Assembly (NCBI GenBank): GCA_000209815.1
Contig: FP929036.1
Span: forward strand, 1,586,513 to 1,642,854
Length of the DNA stretch: 56,342 nucleotides
Direction: 5' to 3'
DNA from: Butyrivibrio fibrisolvens 16/4
GTDB taxonomy: Bacteria; Bacillota; Clostridia; Lachnospirales; Lachnospiraceae
The notes beneath the pieces were generated by a model. That model ran no database searches. It had not been told where the DNA came from and saw only the letters and a list, made by a program, of their open reading frames with translations. This document shows, one piece after another, positions 1 through 8,232 of the stretch. A program made the translations under genes and the position numbers. How positions within the stretch are numbered: position 1 is the first letter of the stretch; every line of letters begins with the position of its first letter.

Positions 1-78
1 ATTAATGAAGCGATGGATCAGAATAATGATGTAACCAAGCAATTGAATGCTAGCACTCAGAAGTTTGAGATAGTATAA
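1..78 (+). CDS. C-terminal end of a probable methyl-accepting chemotaxis protein (5' truncated)
   Basis: An open frame enters from the left edge and stops at TAA 76-78. The 25 residues are helical and polar, with spaced Asn/Gln/Thr and a final KFEIV. This resembles the last turns of the signalling hairpin of chemoreceptors, which often end in a short Lys/Phe-rich tail. Only the tail is visible, so the family call is an inference from composition and rests on very little sequence. No terminator follows before the next promoter at 106. Confidence 0.35.
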   Translation: MNEAMDQNNDVTKQLNASTQKFEIV

Positions 79-105
79 TCCCTTTAGAACTTAATAATAT
101 TATAG

Positions 106-144
106 TTGACAGTGCCTCCTGGTATGTTTATACTAGGAGGTACT
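106..144 (+). promoter_or_regulatory. Sigma-A promoter overlapped by a palindromic operator-like repeat
   Basis: TTGACA (106-111), a 17-base spacer and TATACT (129-134) form a near-consensus vegetative promoter for the aldolase gene at 186. An inverted repeat lies over it: arm 111-125 (AGTGCCTCCTGGTAT) and arm 130-144 (ATACTAGGAGGTACT) pair over 15 positions with two G-T wobbles. The right arm contains most of the -10 box. Transcription should start near 141, so most of the repeat would not be in the RNA. That favours a DNA operator over a terminator, although a T-rich stretch follows. Confidence 0.6.
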
Positions 145-185
145 TTAATACTTTTAAGCACTAAAGCAACCGGAGGACCACATAA

Positions 186-1163
186 ATGAAAAAAGAAATA
201 TCTAAGCTTTTAGAGGTAAGAGAGAGCGTCAGAGTTGTTGATGCAACTTTACGTGATGGAGGTCTTGTAAATGATTTTTATTTTACAGATGAATTTGCAA
301 AGGCTCTTTATCTTACAAATGTAAAGGCTGGAGTTGATTATATGGAAATGGGCTACAGAGCCGATAAAGAGCAGTTTGATGAGGATAAATTTGGTCCTTG
401 GAAGTTTTCATCTGATGATTATATTAGAAAAATCGTTGGTGATAACGATACAGATTTAAAGCTTGCTATTATGGCTGATGTAGGAAGATGTAATTACAAG
501 GAAGATATTCGTCCAAAGGCTGAAAGCCCTGTGGATTTAATTAGAGTTGCTACATATCTTCATCAGCTTCCAGGAGCTGTTCAGATGATTGAGGATGCAT
601 ATAATAAGGGCTACGAGACTACCTGTAATATTATGGCTATTTCTACAGCCTCTATGGAAGACATCAAATCAGCCCTTGATATTGTTTGTCAGACACCAAT
701 TTCATGTATTTATATTGTAGATAGTTATGGTTCTCTTTATCCAGAACAGACAGAGCGTATAGCTGATATGTACTATGAAATAGCTTCTAAATATGGCAAG
801 CGTGTGGGAATACATGCACATGACAATCAAAAGCTTGCATTTGCAAATACTATTGAGGCAGTTGGCGATAATGTTGATTATCTTGATGCTACATATTGCA
901 GCATGGGACGTGGTGCAGGAAACTGTGCAATGGAGCTTCTTTTAGGATTTTTAAAGAATCCTAAGTATAAAGAAAGATATGCCATCAAGTTTGTAGAGGA
1001 CTTTATGCTTCCTCTAAAAGAGCAGGGAGTTGTATGGGGCTACGATATGCAGTACCTTACAACTGGTCTTTTAAATCAGCATCCTAGAACTGCTATAGAG
1101 TTTACTAAGCAAGGGAGAAAGGATTACTTTGCTTTCTACCAGGAGATGCTAAATTTAGATTAA
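186..1163 (+). CDS. DRE-TIM metallolyase family aldolase (HMGL-like catalytic domain)
   Basis: A 325-residue TIM-barrel enzyme of the HMG-CoA lyase / 4-hydroxy-2-oxovalerate aldolase superfamily. Near residue 20 it has DATLRDGG, the metal and substrate motif of the family. HAHDNQ near residue 214 supplies the HxH metal ligands, and GRGAGN near residue 242 is the conserved glycine loop. Such enzymes cleave or form C-C bonds next to a 2-oxo acid using a divalent metal; the substrate cannot be told from the sequence. It lacks the leucine-binding domain of isopropylmalate synthase and the communication domain of DmpG, so it is a stand-alone catalytic domain. GGAGGA at 172-177 sets the ATG. It is convergent with the glycosyltransferase, four bases away. 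The operator-like palindrome upstream suggests repressible expression. Confidence 0.75.
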   Translation: MKKEISKLLEVRESVRVVDATLRDGGLVNDFYFTDEFAKALYLTNVKAGVDYMEMGYRADKEQFDEDKFGPWKFSSDDYIRKIVGDNDTDLKLAIMADVGRCNYKEDIRPKAESPVDLIRVATYLHQLPGAVQMIEDAYNKGYETTCNIMAISTASMEDIKSALDIVCQTPISCIYIVDSYGSLYPEQTERIADMYYEIASKYGKRVGIHAHDNQKLAFANTIEAVGDNVDYLDATYCSMGRGAGNCAMELLLGFLKNPKYKERYAIKFVEDFMLPLKEQGVVWGYDMQYLTTGLLNQHPRTAIEFTKQGRKDYFAFYQEMLNLD

Positions 1164-1167
1164 TAAT

Positions 1168-2319
1168 TTATAGTGCGCTTAATAGCTTTTTTGCTATTTC
1201 AGTCCAGGTGTGGTTTTTTGAAGCTACTTCATAACCGGCCTGGGCAATTTTTTTTAGCTTATCCAAATCTCTTAGGCTTTCATCAACTATGCTGGTTGAT
1301 TCTGCTATGTTATTTAAATCAAAGAAGAGTATGTTTTCTTTATTCTTATATTCCTTTTGTAGTAGAATGGTTGGGTCGGTAAGAGAAACTGCACCATTCA
1401 GCTGTGATGAAAAGACTCTATCATGACTTCCTGCTTTGAAATTAGGCATAATATTTACAGAGATTTTAGCCTTCGTAAATACGGTGAAGGTTAGATTAAA
1501 AGGAAGTTCTCTGTGTATTGTGGCATGCTTTAAAGGCAGTTCTTCCCATAGCGCACCGAATAAATGAAGTTCATGCTCGCATCTGTCCAGAGCCTCAACT
1601 AGTTTTTTCTATTAAGACAACGCACATAGGCATCAGCTAAATAAAATGTTTGGGTGTGTAGTGGCTTGTCTAAATTTATATAATCATATATTTCTGTCTC
1701 TGAAAGAGTATCTACAGCTTCTTCAATAGTAAGGCTATTATCTGCTTTTAACATTTCTATAAGTTCATAAACGGTTTCTACTATGGAATCCGGCATTTCT
1801 TTTATAGCTTTTTCCAGTCTGGCTGGGGCAGTATAAGTCCCTGAAAATAAAATATCGTATTTACGATTCTCAAATTGATCCCACTCTATTTTTCTTTTCC
1901 AAAGGCTAATTCACCTGTCATTGGTGTGACGGTAACAGATTTAATATGAGGATAGTATTTTTGTATATAGTTTTTGTGATATTCATCCAGACAGATTACA
2001 TGGAAATTAGATAATTTATTTTTAAAGAATCATGATGATAGAGAGGGTGGTCTAATATTATATCAAAAAAAGGCGCATCCACATGATCAAGGAAAAATGA
2101 ATCATCATCCATAAGTGCTTTTGGCAAATCGGAATTGAAATCTATAAGAGCGTCATAATGCTTCCCGCAATATTTTTCTAATTCATCAAGATCATTTTCA
2201 TCAACCTTGAAATATTCCACATTATGTCCTAAATTAGTAAGAGCGCTGCCAAGTGAGTCGCCAAAATAGAGATATGAATTGTAACAGACAGTCCTCATTT
2301 CGAAAATAAGAAAGTTCAT
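1168..2319 (-). CDS. CgeB-type glycosyltransferase (three frame breaks in this assembly)
   Basis: Read through three breaks, this is one protein of about 384 residues of the CgeB-like group of glycosyltransferases. The N-terminal half has a Rossmann-like start (MNFLIFEMRT), a DHPLYHHD segment and the phrase LFSGTYTAPARLEKA. The C-terminal part (KISVNIMPNFKAGSHDRVFS) matches the nucleotide-sugar-binding end of the family. Each break is restored by adding one A to a run on the coding strand, at plus-strand T runs 2019-2023, 1889-1893 and 1603-1608. The start at 2319 follows GGGGGTGAG; an in-frame upstream extension to 2367 has no better site. It probably glycosylates a surface polymer, and the acceptor is unknown. 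It is divergent from the phosphopantetheinyl transferase. Confidence 0.7.
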
Positions 2320-2403
2320 AATCTCACCCCCTATGTTTAACCAAATTTTAACATACTTTTTACTCACTATGGTATACTTTGTATTAAGAAGAAAGGGGAG
2401 CCT

Positions 2404-3060
2404 ATGATAAAAGCGGCAGCATATAATTGTGAACCACTACAAAATCCGTTTATTTTTGATGAAGTCTACGACATGATTAGTCCTCAGCGCAGGGCTCATG
2501 TTGACGAGGCTAAAACACTCAAGGGTAAGTGTGAGAGACTAGGTGCTTCTCATCTTTTAGAAAAACTTTTGTGGGAGAATCATATTCAAAGGCCCTACGT
2601 TTATACGAATACATCTCAGGGCAAGCCTATTTTCATTCAACCTAAAAATGTAGATTTTAGTATAAGTCATGCGGATTTCTTTGCGGTGGCAGCTATATCT
2701 GATAAACCAGTGGGAATTGATGTGGAAAGAATCCGCCCTTATGATAAAGACTTAGTAAAAAGATTTTTTACTAAATATGATTTGGAATTTTTAGAATCAA
2801 CAAAGAAATCCGAAGTAAATAAGAAATTTACGGAGGTATGGACCTTTAAGGAAGCCACCTGCAAGATGATGGACAGGCCATTGATGCAGGTATTGCAGTG
2901 GGTTGATTACAGTGAATACTGTGATTGCGAAAAGGGGAAGATAGAGTGGACAAAGCAAGGGTTTGAGTTTAGAGATTATTACATAACCCTTTGTTATGAA
3001 GACAAAAGACAGCCTATTCAGATGGGACTTTACAATCCATATGATGGAAAATACTATTAA
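2404..3060 (+). CDS. 4'-phosphopantetheinyl transferase, Sfp type
   Basis: A 218-residue Sfp/HetI-type enzyme that moves phosphopantetheine from CoA onto a carrier-protein serine. The family signatures are in order: GKP near residue 74 leading to FSISHAD; GIDVER near residue 98 with the Mg-binding Asp and Glu; and WTFKEATCK near residue 146 with the catalytic Glu and Lys. The length is typical for the two-domain Sfp form rather than the short AcpS. The start follows GGGGAG seven bases upstream. No polyketide or peptide synthetase lies nearby, so the partner carrier protein is elsewhere. A hairpin terminator follows directly. Confidence 0.85.
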   Translation: MIKAAAYNCEPLQNPFIFDEVYDMISPQRRAHVDEAKTLKGKCERLGASHLLEKLLWENHIQRPYVYTNTSQGKPIFIQPKNVDFSISHADFFAVAAISDKPVGIDVERIRPYDKDLVKRFFTKYDLEFLESTKKSEVNKKFTEVWTFKEATCKMMDRPLMQVLQWVDYSEYCDCEKGKIEWTKQGFEFRDYYITLCYEDKRQPIQMGLYNPYDGKYY

Positions 3061-3105
3061 CACCTCATCAGCTTCTTAAACTTTGATGAGGTGTATTTGT
3101 TTGTT
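3060..3105 (+). terminator. Rho-independent terminator after the phosphopantetheinyl transferase
   Basis: ACACCTCATCA (3060-3070) pairs with TGATGAGGTGT (3084-3094), a perfect 11-base stem with a 13-base loop, followed by a T-rich tract. It overlaps the last base of the stop codon and separates this gene from ilvN. Confidence 0.8.
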
Positions 3106-3137
3106 AAATCCTAATTTCTTAAATTCATATTTTTCTG

Positions 3138-3165
3138 TTGACATATCAACTGTTTGTGATAGAAT
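3138..3165 (+). promoter_or_regulatory. Probable promoter of ilvN-ilvC
   Basis: TTGACA (3138-3143), a 16-base spacer and TAGAAT (3160-3165) form a good vegetative promoter about 50 bases before ilvN. The leader is too short for a T-box, and I see no T-box signature or leader peptide rich in Ile/Leu/Val codons. Confidence 0.55.
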
Positions 3166-3180
3166 TTTATTTAGTTTCAT

Positions 3181-3198
3181 ACTTCACAGTAGTGAAGT
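3181..3198 (+). promoter_or_regulatory. Perfect short palindrome in the ilvN leader, just upstream of the ribosome site
   Basis: ACTTCAC (3181-3187), loop AGTA and GTGAAGT (3192-3198) form a perfect 7-base inverted repeat near the start of the transcript. It lies five bases before AAGGAG. It may be an operator or a 5' hairpin that affects ilvN translation; there is no T-tract, so it is not a terminator. Confidence 0.4.
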
Positions 3199-3216
3199 AA
3201 TAAAGGAGTATATATT

Positions 3217-3717
3217 ATGGAATCTACAAAAGTTCTATCAATTTTAGTTGAAAACACACCAGGTCTTACAAGCCGCATTTCCGGTTTATTTTCAAGAAGA
3301 GGATACAATATAGACAGCTTTTCGGCTGGAGTTACTGCAGACCCTCGTTATACACGAGTGACAATTGTTACTCATGGAGATGAGATGGTATTAGAGCAGA
3401 TTGAAAAGCAGGTATCTAAGCTTACAGATGTAGTTGATCTTAAGGTGCTTGAACACGATACTTCAGTTACCAGAGAGCTTATGCTTGTAAAAATTTCTGC
3501 TAGAAGTACAGATAGACAGGATGTCCTTACAATAGTAGAGATTTTCCATGGTAAGGTTGTAGATGTTACTCACGATTCAATGGTGCTTGAGATTACAGGT
3601 GGTGCCAGAAAGCTTGAAGCTTTCTTAGATATGCTTGGAGATTACGATATTTTAGAGCTTGCCAGAACAGGACTTACAGGACTTACAAGAGGCAGCGACG
3701 ATGTTGTAATTCTTTAA
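3217..3717 (+). CDS. ilvN: Acetolactate synthase small (regulatory) subunit
   Basis: A 166-residue protein with an N-terminal ACT domain (SILVENTPGLTSRISGLFSR, residues 8-27, with NIDSF soon after) and the C-terminal ALS_ss_C domain (KISARSTDRQDV onward). It binds valine and activates and feedback-controls the catalytic subunit in branched-chain amino acid synthesis. The length equals the E. coli IlvH type. AAGGAG lies eight bases before the ATG. It is followed 28 bases later by ilvC. The catalytic subunit gene ilvB, usually directly upstream, is not in the window; a phosphopantetheinyl transferase and a terminator are there instead, so ilvB must be elsewhere. Confidence 0.92.
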   Translation: MESTKVLSILVENTPGLTSRISGLFSRRGYNIDSFSAGVTADPRYTRVTIVTHGDEMVLEQIEKQVSKLTDVVDLKVLEHDTSVTRELMLVKISARSTDRQDVLTIVEIFHGKVVDVTHDSMVLEITGGARKLEAFLDMLGDYDILELARTGLTGLTRGSDDVVIL

Positions 3718-3724
3718 TAAATAG

Positions 3725-4774
<1,050 letters not shown>

Positions 4775-4784
4775 ATAAAAATAA

Positions 4785-4814
4785 TTCGCGAGGCTAAGCC
4801 TCGCGAAAATTTTT
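4785..4814 (+). terminator. Bidirectional terminator between ilvC and the AP2-like gene
   Basis: TTCGCGAGGC (4785-4794), loop TAA and GCCTCGCGAA (4798-4807) form a perfect 10-base stem. Upstream there is an A-run and downstream AATTTTTAT, so it can end transcription from both strands. The right arm also encodes the last residues (NFREA) of the convergent gene. Confidence 0.85.
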
Positions 4815-5601
4815 ATTACGGAAAAATTTATATAAATGAGGAGAAATCTTTATTTCGGTATAGATATCAGCATATTCACGTGGAGAATATTCCGACACAA
4901 AGTTGGTAGGGAATTTTTTAGACATTCCCCTTGATTTACATAAATCCACAGCTTTGTTATAAGCTATGGCAGCTTTTGCTTCTGAAGAATATCTACCCAC
5001 AATGAAGTCTCCGTTTAAATGTATTTTGGCAACGTATTTAACCTTGCCTTTCTTTTCTTCTTTAGATACTCCGTGATATTTGTTTACAAGTATGATGTTG
5101 GAATATCGCAAATCCGTTTCATCACCATTTGCAAACTTATAATCACGATCTTTTACACTATAAGGCTTGATTCCGTATCGACCAAGGATGTTATATTGCA
5201 TTCCATAGTCACTTACAAACATATGCCCACCACGATTTTGTATTTTATGGGTGGAATAATAGAACAAATCATCATTATCAAATTTTAGAACAATAGCTGG
5301 ATCCAAATAATAAACGAAGTAATTTTTGAACAGGTAGATTGGATTCTTGATATAGATATTGTTATCTCTGAAATTAATCAGGGTAACACATTTTTCAAAT
5401 GGAAGATTCTTAATATTGTTTTGATAGGAAAGAAGATTTATTTTTATCCTTTAAGATTTTCCAGGCTTCCTTATAGGCACGGTTGCACTGTGCTTCGGTA
5501 TTAAAGCTTCCGATGCTGATGTGTTTTCCGTTGTAGGTTATGTTTCCACGGTAATAAGGTTCACCATTTTTTCGAGTTGCTTTATATACTCCTGGTTTCA
5601 T
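4794..5601 (-). CDS. Tandem AP2-like DNA-binding domain protein with an HNH-like core (one frame break)
   Basis: Two open frames (5601-5410 and a frame ending at 4794) join into one protein of about 268 residues if one T is removed near 5429-5431. The N-terminal domain (PYYRGNITYNGKHISIGSFN) and the C-terminal domain (KYVAKIHLNGDFIVGRYSSE) both show the AP2/ERF pattern: strands, a G-x-F/Y step, then a helix with a conserved alanine-tyrosine pair. Between them, FANGDETDLRYSNIILVNK resembles the frame around HNH motifs of homing-type endonucleases, but I do not see the catalytic histidines. AP2 domains in bacteria usually belong to such nucleases. The start at 5601 follows GGGGGG on the coding strand. 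The stop falls inside the ilvC terminator. It is either one gene broken by error or two neighbouring genes; function unknown. Confidence 0.6.
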
Positions 5602-5668
5602 GATTTTGCCCCCCAATCATTCTAATTATGATTTTACACTTCTGAGAAAGTGAAAGTATTAAAAAACT

Positions 5669-6400
5669 ATGAATAATATTTATCAAAATTCTAAAAAAAC
5701 AATTATAAAAGAGGGTATTAGAGATGGCTTTCCCATTGCTTTAGGTTATTTTGCTGTGGCCTTTTCTCTTGGAATAATAGCTCGAAAAGCAAATTTTACG
5801 CCTCTGCAGGGCTTTATTAATTCTTTTTTGAACCATGCCAGTGCAGGAGAGTATGCCGTATATACGGTAGCTTCTGCTAATTCTGCCTATGTAGTTATGG
5901 CTGTTATGACTATTGTGGTCAATGCAAGATATTTGCTGATGTCTACAGCGTTAAGCCAAAAATTTGATGAGGCGACTTCTATGTTGCACAGAATTCTTGT
6001 GGGCTTTACTGTTACAGATGAATTATTCGCAATTACGATAAAGCGGCCGGGTGTCATTGAGCCATTGTACAATTACGCTGCCTTTCTTATTGCTGCTTTT
6101 TGCTGGTCTTTAGGTACTGCTTGCGGAATTGTGGCAGGAGAGCTGATGCCCTTAAGACTTGTAAGTGCATTATCTGTTGCTTTGTATGGTATGTTTTTAG
6201 CCTGCATTATGCCAGAGGCTAGAAAACATAGAATAGTGGCTGTTCTTATTGCTGTAAGCTTTGTGTTAAGCTATTTTGCTTCCAGATTAACCGTTTTTTC
6301 AGGAATATCTGCTGGCACAAAAACAATAATTCTCACTGTGGTAATTGCATCTGTTGCTGCTATATTATTCCCACATCCGGAGGTAGAGGACGATGACTAA
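5669..6400 (+). CDS. azlC: AzlC family branched-chain amino acid exporter, large subunit
   Basis: A 243-residue membrane protein. The N-terminal phrase GIRDGFPIALGYFAVAFSLG (residues 17-36) and the NARYLLMSTALSQK segment near residue 91 are characteristic of AzlC. About five or six hydrophobic segments are visible. With AzlD it exports branched-chain amino acids or their analogues. azlD overlaps its end by eight bases, which is typical translational coupling. The ribosome site is weak: only AAAGTG is found about ten bases before the ATG, unlike the strong sites around it. Placement beside ilvN-ilvC fits a role in balancing branched-chain amino acid pools. Confidence 0.9.
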   Translation: MNNIYQNSKKTIIKEGIRDGFPIALGYFAVAFSLGIIARKANFTPLQGFINSFLNHASAGEYAVYTVASANSAYVVMAVMTIVVNARYLLMSTALSQKFDEATSMLHRILVGFTVTDELFAITIKRPGVIEPLYNYAAFLIAAFCWSLGTACGIVAGELMPLRLVSALSVALYGMFLACIMPEARKHRIVAVLIAVSFVLSYFASRLTVFSGISAGTKTIILTVVIASVAAILFPHPEVEDDD

Positions 6401-6698
6401 TATATACATTTACATACTTGTTGCTGGTATTGTGAGCACTATTATCAGAGTGCTTCCGGTTACAGTATTCAGAAAACCTATTAAGAGTCGCTTTGTAAAG
6501 TCGTTCCTTTACTATGTTCCTTATGTGACACTTGCTGTGATGACTTTCCCGGCGATTATCGATGCTACCCAAAATAAAATTGCAGGCATCCTGGCATTAA
6601 TTTGCGGCACCGTGGCAGCATGGTTTAACCAAAGTCTTTTCAGGGTTGCAATTATTTGTTGCGTAGTAGTTTTTGCGGTTGAAATTATTTTGGTATAG
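6393..6698 (+). CDS. azlD: AzlD family branched-chain amino acid exporter, small subunit
   Basis: A 101-residue protein with three or four hydrophobic segments, starting with YILVAGIVSTIIRVLPVTVF and followed by a conserved SFLYYVPYVTLAVMTFP stretch typical of AzlD. Length and position right after azlC are as expected for the two-subunit exporter. The ATG overlaps the azlC stop, and the Shine-Dalgarno GGAGG lies inside the azlC coding sequence at 6379-6383. Confidence 0.88.
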   Translation: MTNIYIYILVAGIVSTIIRVLPVTVFRKPIKSRFVKSFLYYVPYVTLAVMTFPAIIDATQNKIAGILALICGTVAAWFNQSLFRVAIICCVVVFAVEIILV

Positions 6699-6712
6699 CT
6701 AACTGTAACATA

Positions 6713-6853
6713 TTGCTGATATTAATAATTCCTTCAAGAATTCTTGTGGGATATTTTTCGAAGTATGTTAGAAAGCTTTTGCTTACTGCACTGATTGCTT
6801 TTATCCTGTCAATCATTTCAGTAGTAATTCTTAATACAAAGAAGATACATTAG
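6713..6853 (+). other. Short hydrophobic open frame, possible gene remnant
   Basis: An open stretch of about 46 codons (possible TTG start at 6713, stop TAG 6851-6853) would encode a basic segment, one clear transmembrane helix (LLLTALIAFILSIISVVIL) and a lysine-rich end. It has no ribosome site and no recognisable family. It could be the tail of a decayed membrane protein gene or chance. The rest of 6699-7027 holds a terminator, a candidate promoter and the chvE leader. Confidence 0.2.
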
Positions 6854-6868
6854 CATATTTTGATTATC

Positions 6869-6899
6869 GAAAATTGGGTCGTAACTGGCCCAATTTTTT
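6869..6899 (+). terminator. Rho-independent terminator after azlCD
   Basis: AAATTGGG (6871-6878) pairs with CCCAATTT (6889-6896) around a short loop with an extra G-C closure, followed by TTTT. It isolates the sugar transporter operon from azlCD. Confidence 0.8.
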
Positions 6900-6918
6900 G
6901 TGTAGATTTTTTTAGGTT

Positions 6919-7023
6919 TTGAATAGAATTTTATATTTATGTAGAAAATGTGAATTGGTAATATTTATATAGATAAAAGAGACGCAGCCGGGGGGCTGCA
7001 TAAACACAAAATTAGGAGGAGAA
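6919..7023 (+). promoter_or_regulatory. Candidate promoter and leader of the chvE operon with a GC-rich hairpin
   Basis: TTGAAT (6919-6924), 17 bases and TAGAAA (6942-6947) is a moderate promoter match. About 35 bases into the predicted RNA, GCAGCC GGGG GGCTGC (6984-6999) forms a compact 6-base-pair hairpin, notable in such an AT-rich leader. A very strong AGGAGGAGAAGGA ribosome site follows before the chvE ATG. The hairpin could stabilise the 5' end of an abundant mRNA; I recognise no riboswitch. Confidence 0.4.
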
Positions 7024-7027
7024 GGAA

Positions 7028-8167
7028 ATGAAAAAAAGAGTTCTAAGTTTATTGCTCACAGCACTTATGACTATGGGTATCGCAGTGGGATGCGGCCCTG
7101 CTGATACAGGTGCTCCAGCGGACACTACAGCTGATTCAGCTACAGAGACAACAGATGACAGCGCACCAGCAGCTTCTACAGGAAAGAAGGTTGCAGTTGC
7201 AATGCCTACACAGTCTTCTGAAAGATGGATTAATGATGGTGCCAATATGAAGACAAAGCTTGAGGCTCTTGGCTATGAAGTAGATCTTCAGTATGCTGAG
7301 GATGATGTTCAGGCTCAGGTTTCTCAGATTGAGAACATGATTGCAGCTGGCGCTGATTGCTTGGTTATCGCAGCTGTTGACTCATCAGCTCTAGTAAATG
7401 TAGAGGCACAGGCTAAGGAAGCTGGTATTCCTATTATCGCTTATGACCGTCTTCTTATGGACACAGATGCTGTTAGCTACTACGCAACATTCGATAACAA
7501 GGGTGTTGGTACAGCAATCGGTAAGTACATTGAGGAGGCAAAAGACCTTAAGAATGCAACAGATTCTTATACAATCGAGTTCTTTATGGGCTCTCCAGAT
7601 GATAACAACGCAGTAATGCTTTACAACGGTCTTATGGAAGTTCTTCAGCCATATCTTGATAATGGCACATTAGTATGTAAGTCAGGTAGAACATCATTCG
7701 AAGATACTTGTATTCTTAGATGGTCTCAGGAAACAGCTCAGCAGAACTGTGAGAACTACCTTACAGGTTTCTATGCAAATGATAAGTTAGATATCTGCGC
7801 AACAGCTTTCGATGGATTTGCTTATGGATGTAAGGCAGCTCTTGAAGGTGCTGGATATAAGGTAGGCGAGGATTGGCCACTTATTACAGGACAGGATGCA
7901 GAGCTTATGGCTACAAAGAACATCATTGCTGGTTCACAGACAATGTCTATCTACAAGGATACACGTCTCCTTGCTGACAAGTGCGTAACAATGGTTCAGG
8001 CAGTTCTTGAAGGTGCAGAGCCAGAAATCAACGATACAGAGCAGTACGACAATGGTAAGCTTGTTGTTCCTTCATACCTTTGCACACCAGTTGCAGTTGA
8101 TAAGGATAACTACAAGGAAATCATTGTTGATGGTGGCTACTATACAGAAGAGCAGCTCGCTGAATAA
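7028..8167 (+). CDS. chvE: Multiple-monosaccharide ABC transporter substrate-binding lipoprotein (ChvE type)
   Basis: A 379-residue secreted lipoprotein: basic start MKKRVLSLLLTALMTMGIAV, lipobox ending at Cys22, then an Ala/Thr/Asp-rich linker to about residue 55. The mature domain is a Peripla_BP_4 sugar-binding fold. KVAVAMPTQSSERWINDGAN opens lobe 1, and PIIAYDRLLMDTDAVSYY near residue 140 is the ChvE-type signature. ITGQDAE with the following residues forms part of the sugar pocket. ChvE proteins bind galactose, glucose, arabinose and xylose. It is the first gene of an operon with mmsA and mmsB, separated from them by a hairpin that would leave extra chvE message. Codon use suggests high expression. 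Confidence 0.9.
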   Translation: MKKRVLSLLLTALMTMGIAVGCGPADTGAPADTTADSATETTDDSAPAASTGKKVAVAMPTQSSERWINDGANMKTKLEALGYEVDLQYAEDDVQAQVSQIENMIAAGADCLVIAAVDSSALVNVEAQAKEAGIPIIAYDRLLMDTDAVSYYATFDNKGVGTAIGKYIEEAKDLKNATDSYTIEFFMGSPDDNNAVMLYNGLMEVLQPYLDNGTLVCKSGRTSFEDTCILRWSQETAQQNCENYLTGFYANDKLDICATAFDGFAYGCKAALEGAGYKVGEDWPLITGQDAELMATKNIIAGSQTMSIYKDTRLLADKCVTMVQAVLEGAEPEINDTEQYDNGKLVVPSYLCTPVAVDKDNYKEIIVDGGYYTEEQLAE

Positions 8168-8182
8168 TTAGTTTATAAGTTG

Positions 8183-8214
8183 TAGTGGCGACTGAATTAA
8201 GTCGCCACTATTTA
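8183..8214 (+). terminator. Intercistronic hairpin (partial terminator / stabiliser) between chvE and mmsA
   Basis: TAGTGGCGACT (8183-8193) and AGTCGCCACTA (8200-8210) form a perfect 11-base stem with loop GAATTA, followed by only TTTATA. A weak T-tract suggests incomplete termination or protection of the chvE 3' end. Either would give more binding protein than transporter, as is common in sugar ABC operons. Confidence 0.75.
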
Positions 8215-8232
8215 TAAGAAGGAGAAGTTAAT

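Noticed and set aside
111-150. Intrinsic terminator of the upstream chemoreceptor gene
   Set aside because: The palindrome coincides with a near-consensus -35/-10 pair and the following T-stretch is interrupted, so an operator is the better reading, though dual use cannot be excluded.
3060-3216. T-box or leader-peptide attenuator before ilvN
   Set aside because: The leader after the promoter is about 45 bases, has no T-box core sequence and no run of branched-chain codons.
6900-7027. Sugar or cofactor riboswitch before chvE
   Set aside because: Only a 6-base-pair hairpin is present; no multi-helix fold or conserved class motif is visible. I also found no convincing CcpA cre site.
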